Below are positions 45,566 to 57,578 of a stretch of DNA of 64,000 nt, piece after piece; position 1 is the stretch's first letter; each line of letters begins with the position of its first letter. Origin of the DNA: Neurospora crassa OR74A (Eukaryota > Ascomycota > Sordariomycetes > Sordariales > Sordariaceae); the NCBI RefSeq assembly GCF_000182925.2, contig NC_026503.1:1922001-1986000 (forward strand). The letters are read 5' to 3'. The position numbers and the translations under genes were made by a program. The notes under the pieces are model-generated. The model saw only the letters and a program-made list of their open reading frames with translations. It did not search any database and was not told the origin of the DNA.

Positions 45566-46483
45566 ATGGCACCCAAGAAAGGAGTAAGCAAGAACCTTGC
45601 AGCTGGGCGTCCGCCCATGGCTACGCGACCTAAGAAAAAGGGAGTGGTCAAAAACCTGGCAGCAGGCCGTCCGCCCACGGTCACAAAGCCCAAGTCACTT
45701 GCGCGGAAAACCACGAAATCCATCATCAACAAACTCCATCTCCTAGAGAAGAGGAAGGTGCAGGCTATGAAGAAGAACGATAACACACAGGTCGCGGCAA
45801 TTGAGGCGGAGATCGAGGCTTTGGGTGGTATCGAGAAATATCAGGAAGCAAGTCTCCAGGGGCAGAGACATGACCGAGGCGGCGACAGCTCCAACGTGCT
45901 CATGGAGTGGGTTGGGCCGTACCTCTCATCCGAGGAGTATAAGGAAGGCCGCTTGCGCATGCTGGAAGTTGGAGCGCTGAGTACAAAGAACGCATGTGCT
46001 CAAAGTAACCATTTCGACATCACTCGGATCGATCTCAACAGCCAAGAGCCTGGGATTCTTGAGCAGGACTTCATGGAGCGCCCGTTGCCGAAGGACGAGT
46101 CGGAGAAGTTTGACATCATCAGCCTTTCTTTGGTGCTCAACTTTGTCCCAGACCATAAGGACAGAGGCGAGATGCTGGTCCGCACGACACAATTTCTAAC
46201 ATCGCCGAAGCGGTTCTCCGGGACAACCGCTGCATTCTTTCCAAGTTTGTTCCTTGTGCTACCGGCCCCATGCGTCACCAACTCGCGATATCTGGATCAA
46301 GAGAGGTTAGCGGCTATTATGGAATCGATCGGGTACGAGATGGTGGAATCCAAGACAACCCAACGGCTGGTCTATTACCTGTGGAGGAGAACATCAGATC
46401 AGGTTGGAAACGACAGGCCGTTTCGCAAGGAAGAGCTACGTTCTGGCTCGTCACGCAACAACTTTGCCATTACCTTGGTCTAA
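45566..46483 (+). CDS. bmt2: 25S rRNA adenine-N1 methyltransferase Bmt2
   Basis: Bmt2 makes m1A in 25S rRNA (yeast A2142) in the nucleolus using S-adenosylmethionine. A single exon of 305 residues. Family marks are YQEASLQGQRHDRGGDSSNV then LMEW, the SAM-binding strand RMLEVGALSTKNAC, FDITRIDLNSQEPGILEQDF, and FDIISLSLVLNFVPD with DRGEMLVRTTQFL. The N-terminus is basic and holds two tandem copies of KKGVxKNLAAGRPP. The ATG at 45566 is used; the frame extends 30 bases upstream only from a TTG. The C-terminal block LDQERLAAIMESIGYEMVES then KTTQRLVYYLW is also typical. Confidence 0.92.
   Translation: MAPKKGVSKNLAAGRPPMATRPKKKGVVKNLAAGRPPTVTKPKSLARKTTKSIINKLHLLEKRKVQAMKKNDNTQVAAIEAEIEALGGIEKYQEASLQGQRHDRGGDSSNVLMEWVGPYLSSEEYKEGRLRMLEVGALSTKNACAQSNHFDITRIDLNSQEPGILEQDFMERPLPKDESEKFDIISLSLVLNFVPDHKDRGEMLVRTTQFLTSPKRFSGTTAAFFPSLFLVLPAPCVTNSRYLDQERLAAIMESIGYEMVESKTTQRLVYYLWRRTSDQVGNDRPFRKEELRSGSSRNNFAITLV
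45569..45688 (+). repeat. Tandem pair of about 60-base units coding KKGVxKNLAAGRPP
   Basis: Two adjacent units of about 20 codons near the start of bmt2 encode similar peptides, KKGVSKNLAAGRPPMATRP and KKGVVKNLAAGRPPTVTKP. The DNA copies have diverged at synonymous positions. Confidence 0.75.
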
Positions 46484-46656
46484 GGTTTGCGAACCATTCG
46501 AACGCACACAATCGAGATCAGTCACGACATCTAACAATAAGTCACTCGACTCGACCGTTGTTGGGAGCCGATAGATCGGATGACCACAACATTGGTGTTC
46601 TCAGTCATATCGGGAGTGGGAGTATGTCGCCGTTGAGGATGACGACGTCCCATAAT

Positions 46657-46848
46657 TCACTCGGGAGCTGACGACCTTGTACGCCTCCTTGAAGAAATTG
46701 ACGTCACGAGAAAGCCATAGGAGAACTTGAAGCGGTCGATTAGGATCTTGTGGATTTGGTCGTTGCCTGTCTGGTGTCCCAATATGATTTCAGACCGACA
46801 TGTCAACCGCGCAGATGGGCGATTTGGGAACGGTACGGGGAACCACTT
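46657..46848 (-). pseudogene. Possible remnant of a decayed gene, family unknown
   Basis: A minus-strand stretch reads as protein-like sequence (RSEIILGHQTGND, then HKILIDRFKFSYGFLV). Further protein-like pieces (FFKEAYKVVSSRVNYG and VVILNGDILPLPI) lie just downstream but in other frames. There is no clear start codon or splice signal that would link them. I read this as an old gene fragment, without a family. It may be chance. Confidence 0.22.
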
Positions 46849-48231
46849 TCAAGAGAGTTCCATGACCTCAAGCTGGCATCCGAGTCCGGTCTTTTCGGTT
46901 AAAGAGCACGGTGATGGTAGCGGAAGTATCAGAGGCAACTACATAATGGTATGGCAAGAGGAAGGTTATGGACGACCGTCTGAACGCGGAGGAATGTCGT
47001 CGTTGGCGAAATTACCTCCCGCTGCCTACACTTTGCTACCGCATCAGGTTGAAGGCCCCTTCTCAAAGCATTTCTTGGCTTTGATCCGCTCTTCTTTCAA
47101 GGTCAACAGCGGGACTGTTCGATGAGTGTATTTCTACGGTGTTTCCGGCCCACCTGGCGGGCAAGACATTCCCCAGGTCTCGGGCGCCCCGCCCCGGATA
47201 TGCCAACGTGTCGGCGGATCGAGAGTCAGACAGCTGCACCTATCCTTGACAGCGAAAGCTATTTCCGGTGTAAAACTGTCTTTGTCCAGTTGGGCTACCG
47301 CCCACCGAACATACTGATATCATGATCATACGTAATGATCCCAGAGATAGGATAGACCATATGGCCCGCCGGACGCCAACATACACAGTCTCATCTTCGC
47401 TCCGCCGCTCCGCATCTTCCGGCCCGCGCTTCGCTGCCAGGAACTGCAGATAGGACCAACTTTCGCAAACAAATCATAGAGCTTTTGCTTACGCTGCCCT
47501 CCCTTAGTACCTTTTCTTCCGACACGCCGCTCCCATCGTGACCTTTGGTGCACCGTGCTCTGCCAAATCGACGAAGGACTATTAAAGGCTAGGACGCATC
47601 GTTGCATGAAATCATGCATCACCGAAACCTCTCGTGAAATTAGCAACCAGCCAGTGATCAACACATGGAACCTCCTCGACCTATCTGCCGTCTTGCTCAT
47701 TCGTTCCAACCTATCGCCGACCTATCACGACCCCAACAGACTGAGTCGAGACTTGTCAATCACGGCGCACTACTGCTTACCCCGCAACCAAGAAAACTGG
47801 GCTAGGTAATGTATTACCTAGCCAGCCAGCTGAAGTGGACGCCAATGCACTACCATCTGTCACCTGTGCACATGGACACCTCTTCCGCGGCAAAGATGTG
47901 ATGATGTGAGGGATGCGGGACGCGTGCTTTGGGTTTCATGGAAAAGGCGGTGGGCAAATGTCCTGCATCGTCAGGTAGTCTTCGGCGCCTGATTCCGAGC
48001 TCGCCTAACCCAAGTGCAAAAGTCCGGAAGAACGGACGATTGATACGTGGTATTGGGATTGAAGATGATTAGAGACGAGATATCTATTGTGATCTCGAGG
48101 CTTCAATGCCCAGTCAAGTTTATTGCGTCCTTCTCCGGATGGACGTGGACGCAAGGGGAAGCTTTCGAAGTCCAATGCGGAGTAAAACGCCGAGCGGCCT
48201 CTCATTCGTCTAACTCGGACGACCTTGATAG

Positions 48232-48609
48232 TCAAAGACCACGACTGATAGGTAGGTAGGTAGACACTGGCACCCCATTACCACTCACACACAACTCGTC
48301 AAAAACAAATGAGATCAAGTTGCCATCGACTTCCTCGGGCCCATCTTCCACCTCATCCGCCGTGATCGTGTGATCACCAATTCTAAAAGAGAACTCCCAA
48401 CAATTTCCCCTCATCTTGAAACGCGATCAGAGCTGCATAGATAGCATACAAGTGGCAACTTTATCGGCTGATCCGTTGTAGCTTGACACAAAGTCGTCAA
48501 TCAAATCAGACCCTTGTCTCACCTTATACACTACAGACCTTGTCAAACAAAACGGTAGCCTAATAGCGTCGTAGTTTCGTAGTATTCTCTCATTCGGGGA
48601 CATTTTCAT
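48232..48609 (-). CDS. Possible small two-exon gene of unknown function
   Basis: Two frames, 48609-48460 and 48414-48232, could join in frame to 110 residues over a 46-base gap ending in AG. The conceptual protein has mixed charged and hydrophobic residues (FVSSYNGSADK, MRGNCWEFSFRIGDHTITAD, DGNLISFVFDELCVSGNG). The donor would be GTTGCC, which is poor, and no family is recognised. The frame density alone is not beyond chance. Treat as tentative. Confidence 0.22.
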
Positions 48610-50848
48610 CAATACGTTTCGCTTACCATGCGGAGGACAATGATTTACACTTTCAACCTCCTTCTACACAAAATCATTGACGTCTCCGCGCCGTCCAGCC
48701 ACTCGTTTGTCAGTGCGGAATCAACAAGTCAACCCACTCTTGTCCCGAAACCAACCACCGCAGATCCGGTAACTTGCACAATGTAGCATTTATCTCGCGA
48801 TACACTACCTCGAGGCTATTTGGGATAAACAATTGGATCGACGCCGTCACGCTAGTCTCTGTGTGGAGCCTATCGGTGGTGGCTTTGCTAGTGAAAGATG
48901 GGGAAATTCTTGGTGATCTCGGCAACTACCTCACTTCGAACTATGTAGCCAGGCTATGTGATAAAAAGTCCGGACATGCTTTTACCAAACCAGAACCAGT
49001 GAGGGTACGGACCTTTTGTCACTCCACCTGGTAGCCTAACTCCGCAGTTCCGTAGACTCTTGGGGATAGCCGTCGACGGACTGAAGCAAAAGAGATTGAT
49101 GATCGTCATGGTGTCACCTTTGTTTCTATCTTTCAAGTGAAGCGCAGCATCCAGACTAAGCTAATTGTCTGAGCAGACATGCAGCTAGTATGAGGATTGT
49201 TGCGGGACTATCCGTCAGCTGTAGTGTATTTGTCTCAACTATTGGGTTTCGTGAAGTGAGTTGAAGACCAAATATGGCGTGCGATGATTACCTGGGGGTG
49301 GGCGGGCGGCTTGGGAACCTTTCGTCAACACCCTCTTGAACAAGAAGGGTAAAGTTTACTCTCGGGCACAATTTCTATCTGGAACAATCTGACATGTTAG
49401 CGTGCATCTGGGAAACATGTTAGTGGTGGACAAGATGTATCAAGGAAAACCACCACTCACCAGTTTTTCGAGAGTGCTGCTGCTGGAGGAGAGGTCCCAC
49501 CATCTAACCACACCACGACCCTTAACTATCAACATTCATCATCAAGTGACCCGTGGTATGGATGACGCCTTATCTGTACATTTTTGTGATTTACACTTGG
49601 TTGGCTACCTTGGATATAAGTAGTTTATCAACTGATATAACCGCTTCTCTGTCATTAGGACTGTCATCAGGAGCTGCGGAGAGAAGTACATCAGAACCAA
49701 GGCCAAATATCATGCCAACTGACGACCTTCTTACCTATGTCTATTTTGCGATGAGGTGGTGAGGTAGACCAAGACATCAACATACAACATGGCCACCGAA
49801 GGTCCTAGTCAACAAGCCTGTACAAACCATCACGGAGTAGTACAGTCTAGCCACCATAGTCGTCGTCAAAGAAATACAACAAAAATGGAACCTATCATTT
49901 CCAATGTAAAGCAGAGAGACCAATCAAAGCATCAAACCGCCCTCCCAAACGGCTGTGGCTTTTTCCCTTACAGAGTAATCACAGTCACGTGTATGTACTA
50001 TCCCAAATTCAAAAGGCCCTACCATTGCTTCTCCATGTCTAGCTGGTCACACTTTTGGTGTACCATCTGTCTCATCGTATCGTATTGTATCGTACGTTGT
50101 GAGACGGTTACACCACATATTGGGTACACACACTGCACCAAGACGCCAATTCCCTCAAACTCGAAAAAGAGTAGGTAGGTAATTTCCGTTCCACCAACGG
50201 CCATATGTAGAAGTGGAAAAGACGGGAGCCACTGACTGGACTGCGTCAGGTTGGATGTGGAAGGAGGTCACGGTATCTACCTATCTGTATTACAGACAGA
50301 CGCAGAAGGAGCTATCCACCGAAAGTCAACTTGGATGTTAAAAGAAGGTGCGGTGCACATGGTGCAAAAAGACAACGAATACTTCGGGGTTCGCCGGAGA
50401 TTGCATGATATCTAGAGGTAGGTAGAGTGAAGTCGGTAGGTAGAGGTAGTAGCGTCTGGGGTGTACAGTCTAGATTGTTTGAGATGCTCATGTCTCTACT
50501 GTTGTGGAACAACATCCGTCCAGATATCTGTCTGCTTGTGGCGTAACGGCGAACTTGGTAATCTTGGTAGCGAATGCATTCGGGGCATGCGGCATCCCGT
50601 TACGCAAGTTATGTCTGATTGATTGATGGCTTGGTGCTCTGACCAGAAACTCTTTGCTTCTTGCATTTTCGATGGTGAGCTGGGAGGTTGGTGAGGTTGG
50701 TACGATGGCATTGACATAACATATACAAAGATCAGCGAATTTGATATGGACGCCTGATTGTTATTGTTATTTCATATTAAATTTTGGATTTTTCAATTTT
50801 CTTTTGTCTTTCCACCACTATGTGGCGATCCATGCCTGCCCTCACAGC

Positions 50849-52211
50849 TCATAGATCACCAATCTCCTCAAAGCTCTTGATAACTCTATGTTCTTTCCTC
50901 GCTTCCTCGGACAACTCCGCGTTACCGGGCCTATCAACAATATAGCTCTGCATGCCAGCTTGCTTTGCCGCCTCAACCTCCTTGACATTATCGCTGAGGA
51001 ACAGCCACTCGCCGATAGGATACTCCTGGTGCTTGGCCGCAATCTTCTCGTAACTAGCCTTCTCCTGTTTCGGGCCCGCGTTGACCGTATCAAAGAAATC
51101 CGACAGCCAGGGCAAGATGTCAGACGGCTCACCGTTGGTGTGTCCAAACAGAAGCTTCTGCGCCGGCACGGAGCCGGATGAGTAGATCATGACTTTGACA
51201 CCTCCGTGCTCCCGCCAACGGGCCAACTGGGGCGCCACGTCGAGGAACAGGGGAGCCTTGAGCTCGCCGTTGCGGTAGCCTGTCTCCCACAGGTAGCCCT
51301 GGAGGCTCTTGAGGTACGATATTTTGAGATCCTTGCTCATAAGATCGCGGACGTGCGCCGCGAGGGACTCTTGTGAGCCGGCATGCTCCGCCGGGAAGGC
51401 GGCGCGGTAAGGGGCGAACTCGGGAGAGTCCCACTTGGCCTTCAAGGTGCCTGGAAGCGCTTCAAGGGCGTAGGGGAACTATGGCCGCCGGCGAGACGCG
51501 GTTGCTGTCAGTTCGAATTTGGCCTGTCTTGTCTCACTGGACCACGTAGTGACTTGACTCTCTTGTGACGTCTCCAGGCATACAGCTTTTCGCGCTTGCT
51601 TGCTTCCTCCTGGATCGTGTCGTGAATAGCCGGCCAATCGGGTTTATAACCTGAGTCTGCACCGAGCCCATTGAAAGGGTAGGGTAGGGTAAGGTAGGGA
51701 AGGAGAGGGGAGGGGAGGGGAGGGGAGGGGAGGGGAAGGGGGAGGACAAGAAAGCACAAGAAGGGGGTTGACGTAGTAGCAAGCAGCAAAGAGGCACTGC
51801 TGTTACCTTACTGCTGTGGAACGCTGCCAAACCGTGAGGGAAACGGGCTGGCGGCAGATAGAGAGGATAGAATGGGCAATGAGGGGCAAGAGAGAAGAAT
51901 CAGGAGACATGTGGTGTGGCTACCCGCGTGCAACAAAGCACTGGGCTGGGCCGGCCCAAGAAGAACGGGTGTGGGTGTGCCTTACAAGAACGTCCTTGAC
52001 AAATGAGATGGGACAGACGGTGCCCTCTGTTCGGCAAGGGAGATGTCATTAGCCAATCCATCACGCACAGGCGAGAGACATAGAATAGGTGGTGGTCATT
52101 GCTTGCGGTCTCCACGAGGAAGACGGAGCCGGTGATGGGGATGGAGGTTGGGACTTTGGAGGAGGGGTATGCAGTACCAATGTCGAGCAAAACCACCCTG
52201 ATGGGAGCCAT
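50849..52211 (-). CDS. utr4: Enolase-phosphatase E1 (Utr4/MASA), methionine salvage
   Basis: This HAD-family enzyme dephosphorylates and enolises the diketo intermediate of the methionine salvage pathway, in the cytosol. Three exons, 52211-52178, 52026-51986 and 51478-50849, join to 234 residues, close to the yeast length. The first two exons give the catalytic block LLDIEGTVCPISFVKDVL, where Asp10 and Glu12 replace the usual DxD, as is normal for this family. The third exon gives FPYALEALPGTLKAKWDS, YLKSLQGYLWETGYRNGEL, VMIYSSGSVPAQKLLFGHT and WLFLSDNVKEVEAAKQAGM. The second intron is 507 bases, by far the longest here, and contains a G-rich repeat. Confidence 0.94.
51676..51748. repeat. G-rich tract with GGGTA and (AGGGG)6 repeats in the utr4 intron
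   Basis: GGGTAGGGTAGGGT is followed by six AGGGG units at 51706-51735 and more G-runs. The G-rich strand is opposite to the utr4 sense strand, so the transcript carries the C-rich copy. The DNA could fold as a G-quadruplex. Confidence 0.85.
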
Positions 52212-53791
52212 GATTGATGATGATGGTCACTGGTTTACTCGTTGTTGTTGCGTCGTGGTAGGCTCGAAAGAGGACTAGTTTACCCCACGGCAAGGGATAA
52301 GGCAAGGAGGGGAAAACGAAGGGGTCCGAATGGGCGGTGGCAGCGGGTGATGGGGTTGGTGAGACCGAGAGGTCCTGCGCTGCGGCTTTACCCGTGGCTC
52401 CGAGTCAGAGACTGCAAGTCCGGGGAGCGGGCGATGAGCCGGTAGTGGGGTGACAAGGCCCGGGCGTGACCGTCAATGGAATGATTACGACCGGGAGGGG
52501 GCAGCAGGCGGTGAGCCAATTCGCCGTAAGTTAATTGCTTCTTTGTTGATTGTTGCGGGGAAATCGAAAGCTTCAGTTCTTGCAGAGTGTCTGTTGTTGA
52601 GGTTGTACTGAATCTCGCTCCCGCATGCAAAAGAAAAATTTGCGGGCTTTAAGTTGTTGCGGTAAAAGTCACGGTAACGGTAACCTGAAATCTTTAACAT
52701 CGACAGGTCCAGTTTTTGAGGTATCACAAGCATTTGCGCAAAACAAACCACCACAGGCCATCGCTTACGGTTGCTGTGACGACAATGCCAGATGCCACAA
52801 CTCTATCAATCGCTGATTACTACCCTCCGATTCCTCTCTCGGAGTTCGGGATGGGCACACCGTATACACGACGGACGACATAGCGATGGTTCGGGGTCCT
52901 CTTTGACCTCTTATGTAGATGCCTCTCGGGAGGCGGTCAGAAAGTCAACCGGACAACCACAACGACAACATTCACACGACTACCGTATTCCGTCCCGTCT
53001 CTCCTGGCGCTTCTCGTGTGATGAGATTTGGACTCATCACACCATCACGACCACACCACGGATGTACAGCGGAAACGAGACACAGGCGGCTCCGGTACGG
53101 TGCATAATGTAAGCATGGCTGAACCCGTGCAAAAGATGACATAGAATACATACATGTTGCAGCAGCTGGGTGGACTTTGTGGGGTTGAACTAGGGAAGCT
53201 CGAATGCGCCAGCATGGCCTTGGTGGTAACAGACATGGAGCCTGAAGACAGCATAAATATCGGGAAAGGGGGGAAACTGTAAACAATGAGGCTGCGACAT
53301 GTGAACAACATGTTGGGAATGTTGACGACACGTTCGTCTGATAATCGACAGGAGCAGTGAACATGATCGGAGCTATGGGATTTCACCAGGCACTGTTCCC
53401 TGGCATTGTCCATCGCACTGCCGAAGGAGATACGGAAAACTATCTGATTATCGGTCCCGGCCCCCCCGATACTGCGCGGTGTCGTCATCTTTTTCAACAA
53501 AAGCCGGCCGACCTGCGCCGTATCCAGGCACGCCGCCAGGGAGGATACCTATCTCAGGAACGTGAAAACTTGACAGCGCTCCGTCCAGTTCCAGCTCCAA
53601 TTGCTGATGCCTACATCACTCATAAGCTTAGAGCCAACTCCACCGGAAAACTCAAAACCAAGAAAACACAATGATTAGTAAACCCCACCAGACCAAATCC
53701 ACGACAATACAATTGAGGAATACTATGACTATCAGTGTTTTGCCCAAGTTTCACTCTCGCGATGTCGGGAATGCCCTGAATGACAGTTGCA

Positions 53792-53815
53792 TTGTTGTTG
53801 TTGTTGTTGTTGTTG
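53792..53815. repeat. (TTG)8 microsatellite
   Basis: Eight TTG units in non-coding sequence. Confidence 0.85.
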
Positions 53816-56428
53816 TTTACGACCGGCAGGGAGAGCCAGGCGGGTCAGGTACATACTACATATGCCGTTACATGAAAACAACCGCGCTCTTACACTAGTG
53901 TAGTACATAATACAGCGGCAAAAGTAACCGCTGGGTTTACGTTCATGCATTTCTTGACGGCCCGTTGACACTCAGACATATCGTTTCACGAGCGAGACCC
54001 TTTGATGGATTCCTTCATTGAGTTGTAATGACCGGCCTGGGGCTTTGCCAACACGTCTACTGGAATGAGATGTTGTTCTGGAAGTCTGCAAGTGCAAAAT
54101 TACAAGTGTAGTAATGAACAAACAAAAGATCATTTGGTATGGTAAGATTCGCTTGTTCCAAAACAGCGGAATTATACCCCCAAACGGGCATGCACTCTAT
54201 TACAATAATTTCGGAGGGGTTCTCAAGTATCATCTCCTACGTCGTGACGTTGCAACGCGAAACGGCTGGGCCCAATCTTCAGGTTATTGGACACAAGGAG
54301 TTGACTAATTAACTGAGCTTTGTGATGGTTGTGAATTAGGCAAACGGTTAATTCTGTTACTATCATAGTGAACAACGATGTTGCGACTGATATGACTGTC
54401 CCGTCCGATTGCGCTCGCTCAACAACACAACAAATTGCTCACTTGGAGTCACAAACTCGCAATTACCTTTTCACTTCACTTTCCATTTTCTTGCCTCCCA
54501 GTTCCGATAGACAGGAACCCAAAAGGTCACGGGCGTTGACACACGAATCGAACCCGCCACCTTCTTCTACCAAGTTGGTTCCCGCTATCGCCGACGCCGC
54601 CAGGATGTTCCCCGCGGCGATTACTGTAGTGTGCGTGTAGTTCAACAAGAGCGAGCGATAACGGCGGTCATCCTGTTGGAATCTGGGGTTACATGCGGTC
54701 ACACGGGCTTTGATCGAATGGCCAAGCTTTTTTGGAGCAGCCATTTGTTGAATGGTCCCCAAACCTCCTCAAAAAGTGGTGATAGCAAAGAGGGGATTCC
54801 CATGGCAAAATGATATCATGTGTCCTCTATATGTGGTCCCAAAACCTTTTTACCCCTCAAGCAGTGCCCCCTTTTACGAGGCCTTTCTCAAGGTCCAATG
54901 CGATTGCGACTCGGGACACATGTGTTCCTCGTGTTAGTGCAAAACTCGCCCCCGGCAATTGCGCCAATGTCGAACGTTTTTAACACACTGATGGATGGGC
55001 CACGAGATCTGGAGAATGGATTCGCTCATACATAGTCGTCCCTTTGTCTAAGCCTAAACATCATCGTCGGCCGTGATGACAACATTCCACCCTTTTTTTT
55101 TTCTTTGTTTGAGATGGCCGAGCTGCCCGGGCGGTTATCGAATCAATTGCATCGTCGTTACCTGCCCTTTACTTACACGTGTAAGTGGCGGTAGCCCCGT
55201 GCTGCAACTAAGTATGTGTACACTAGTGTATGTTGTCCGTAGATTTGATAGATAGCAGCACCCTCTTTCGTCCGATAGTCTGCTTGTGTTTATCGGATGG
55301 TAATGCCACATTGCGACGGAACGTGCGAAGCAAGGTGAGAGTTCCACACAACCCTCAACACCATTGCCGAGGCTTGGCGATGCGAGCACTTCACGAACCT
55401 TGCTGGCCACGCCTCTTGCTTTGTTTGTTTGGAATTGAAACGCGATAAGAATCTCGACGGAGTCGGGTGTCCTGAAGCTTATCGCCGGCTGTCTTTTCAG
55501 GATCGTGATCAGCACCCCCTTTTCTTGATGCGCTAACAAACCAGAGTGGTACACTTACACACGCCCCCAATCTTCATCCGAATAGCCTGCATTTTGTGGG
55601 GCAAAGAGGACTCCGGCAGCTTGTGCGGTCCATTCGTCCCAAAAGAGATCTTGGGTGCGGTTCAGTGCCGTGTCGCAGCCCTCGACAAATGTTGAGTCGC
55701 CATGGCGCAATTGATTGCTCGCTGCTCATAGCGCACACGGTAGGTAGTGTACTTGTGATCATTTCGGAACGATGAGATGATGGGCCCCCTTGGCGGCAAA
55801 CGTCGAGACTCGGGAATGCTCAGAAAACTGGGGAAGTAGGTAACGTATGCGGCATACCCCCTAGCTTGTACTTGTAATTAGTTTCATGTTCCGTGAAACC
55901 GTGACTGACTTTGTTCACATCCCGAAGAGCATTATCGCGTGAATTGTCCCATGAACATCGAGAGAGGCAGCGTGGCATCTCTCCTCTTCTGAAACAAGAA
56001 ACGCGTGTACGTATCGCCGGGCGGGCAAATTGCCAATCGACAGCGTTGTTGCTATTTTCGCATCCCGAATAAGAAAGTGAGCAACGGTTTTGATTGAAGG
56101 AGAGGACGCTGCTGAAGCGATAATCATCAAGGAGGATTGCAGGGCGTGCGGACTGCGGACCGCAGGGCGCGTGCGTCTGTGCTTTTCTTGGTCATCACCA
56201 CACTAGCTATCTAACAGTGCTGCTTGTACACTGCCTCAAGTCCTGCCTGTCTACCGCGTGGAGTGTCGCTCGCTCGCCGCGGTGAAAGAGCAAATAGGAA
56301 TGATCCAGACGCAACAGGAAACAGACGGATGTCGCTTCGTTTGCTGCCGCTGACCAATGACTGTGAAGTAGCGAGCGCGAGTGTGTGAACTGAAACAGTT
56401 GAGAATGTTGGGAGTTCAGTTGTTGCCG

Positions 56429-56430
<2 letters not shown>

Positions 56431-56460
<30 letters not shown>
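56431..56460. repeat. (TTG)10 microsatellite
   Basis: Ten perfect TTG units in non-coding sequence. Confidence 0.9.
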
Positions 56461-56461
<1 letters not shown>

Positions 56462-57556
56462 CGTTGATTGACGGAATTGACAACCACGACAAACCGGAAA
56501 CGTATCCATCATTAAACCCCAGCCCGAGATCATCTCGATGGTGTCAAAAAGGGAGACCGGCTACTAGCAACGCGAATACAGTCTGGACAAGTGGCAGCTT
56601 CGTGTTGACACAAGAAGATTAACAGTGCACAATTGGTGATGACTCCGACGTGATCGCTATCCCCTCGGGAATTTGGAAGCTACCCATGTTCGCCATTGAT
56701 GACAAGTTTCCATCATCCATCTGCTTTTGCCTCCCAAGCTCCGTTCTCGCTTGTTCCCCTTACATTCGTCCCGCCGTACCGCAGCACGTAGGTATGCTAG
56801 TGCTGCGTACGCTTGTACCTACCCCTAGCTTCCTCCCACGTTTTTCCAAGCCACCCCTCGCCAGTCTCGTTTGGGATTCTTGAGCGTTCAGGTCAGATGT
56901 ACGATTCTGACAGCGATTGCCTAGGTCGCGGTTGTCCTGACTTCATGCCATGATGGTTGACTCGTTCGATGTGACGGCAGTCGAATGAACATCATCGTCT
57001 GTCATGGCGGCATCCGTCTGACGTTGGGAGGCCATGAAATTTCGAGATGGCCATGTGGGTAACGTGGCGCTAATCCCAATACAGCAATATGTCACTAATC
57101 CGGATGATCAGGCGGGGCATCATTATAACTTAAACTGAGGTAAGACTCCGTAATAACGGTTCTAGCGTATGGAAAAGCCATTCCTCCCTCTACAGCATGC
57201 TATTTGTCAGATTGAATGGCTTCCTGTTGCCGACACCTGGCGGCAGCGACAGCAAAGACGGGAGATCTAGGAAAGCTGGTCGAGCACGTGGAGATGCAAC
57301 GCAACAAAACGTACATGCACTACACTACCTATGTACTCAACATTGAGGTTGCCATGATCCTTATCAATAACCGAGAAACGGCCAGATAGTCTGAAAAGAC
57401 GGCGGACGCGGGGAAACCTAGATCGGCGGTGTACGGAGTTGGACCTCTACGGCCACGCTAGTCGGCGATTGATACACGATAGCATGGAAGAAGCCATCCG
57501 CTATCCGTGGCCGGCATAGGAGTTGTCATTCCGTCCTTTCGACGTGCGTGGACGTT

Positions 57557-57578
57557 CAGTTAGTCAGTCAGTCAGTCA
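57557..57578. repeat. AGTC tetranucleotide repeat
   Basis: An imperfect run of about five AGTC-type units. Confidence 0.75.

Larger units (their letters stand above)
46484..50848. other. Gene-poor region between bmt2 and utr4 stop codons
   Basis: These 4.4 kb lie between two convergent genes. I see no well-supported gene. Two weak candidates are listed separately, a coding-like fragment at 46657-46848 and a possible small two-exon gene at 48232-48609. TAGGTAGG-type repeats lie near 48250 and 50415. Confidence 0.5.

Noticed and set aside
51676-51700. GGGTAGGGTAGGG as an internal telomere-like repeat
   Set aside because: The unit is GGGTA, lacking the TTAGGG spacing of this lineage's telomeres, and it grades into AGGGG repeats.
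53357-53674. Plus-strand frame of about 100 codons
   Set aside because: It opens at GTG, the composition is not protein-like throughout, and no neighbouring exon supports it.
54510-54590. tRNA-like B box (GGGTTCGATTCG on the minus strand)
   Set aside because: No matching A box, acceptor stem or T-stem pairing could be built around it.
55105-55150. tRNA-like A box (GATGGCCGAG) on the plus strand
   Set aside because: No correctly spaced B box or cloverleaf follows.
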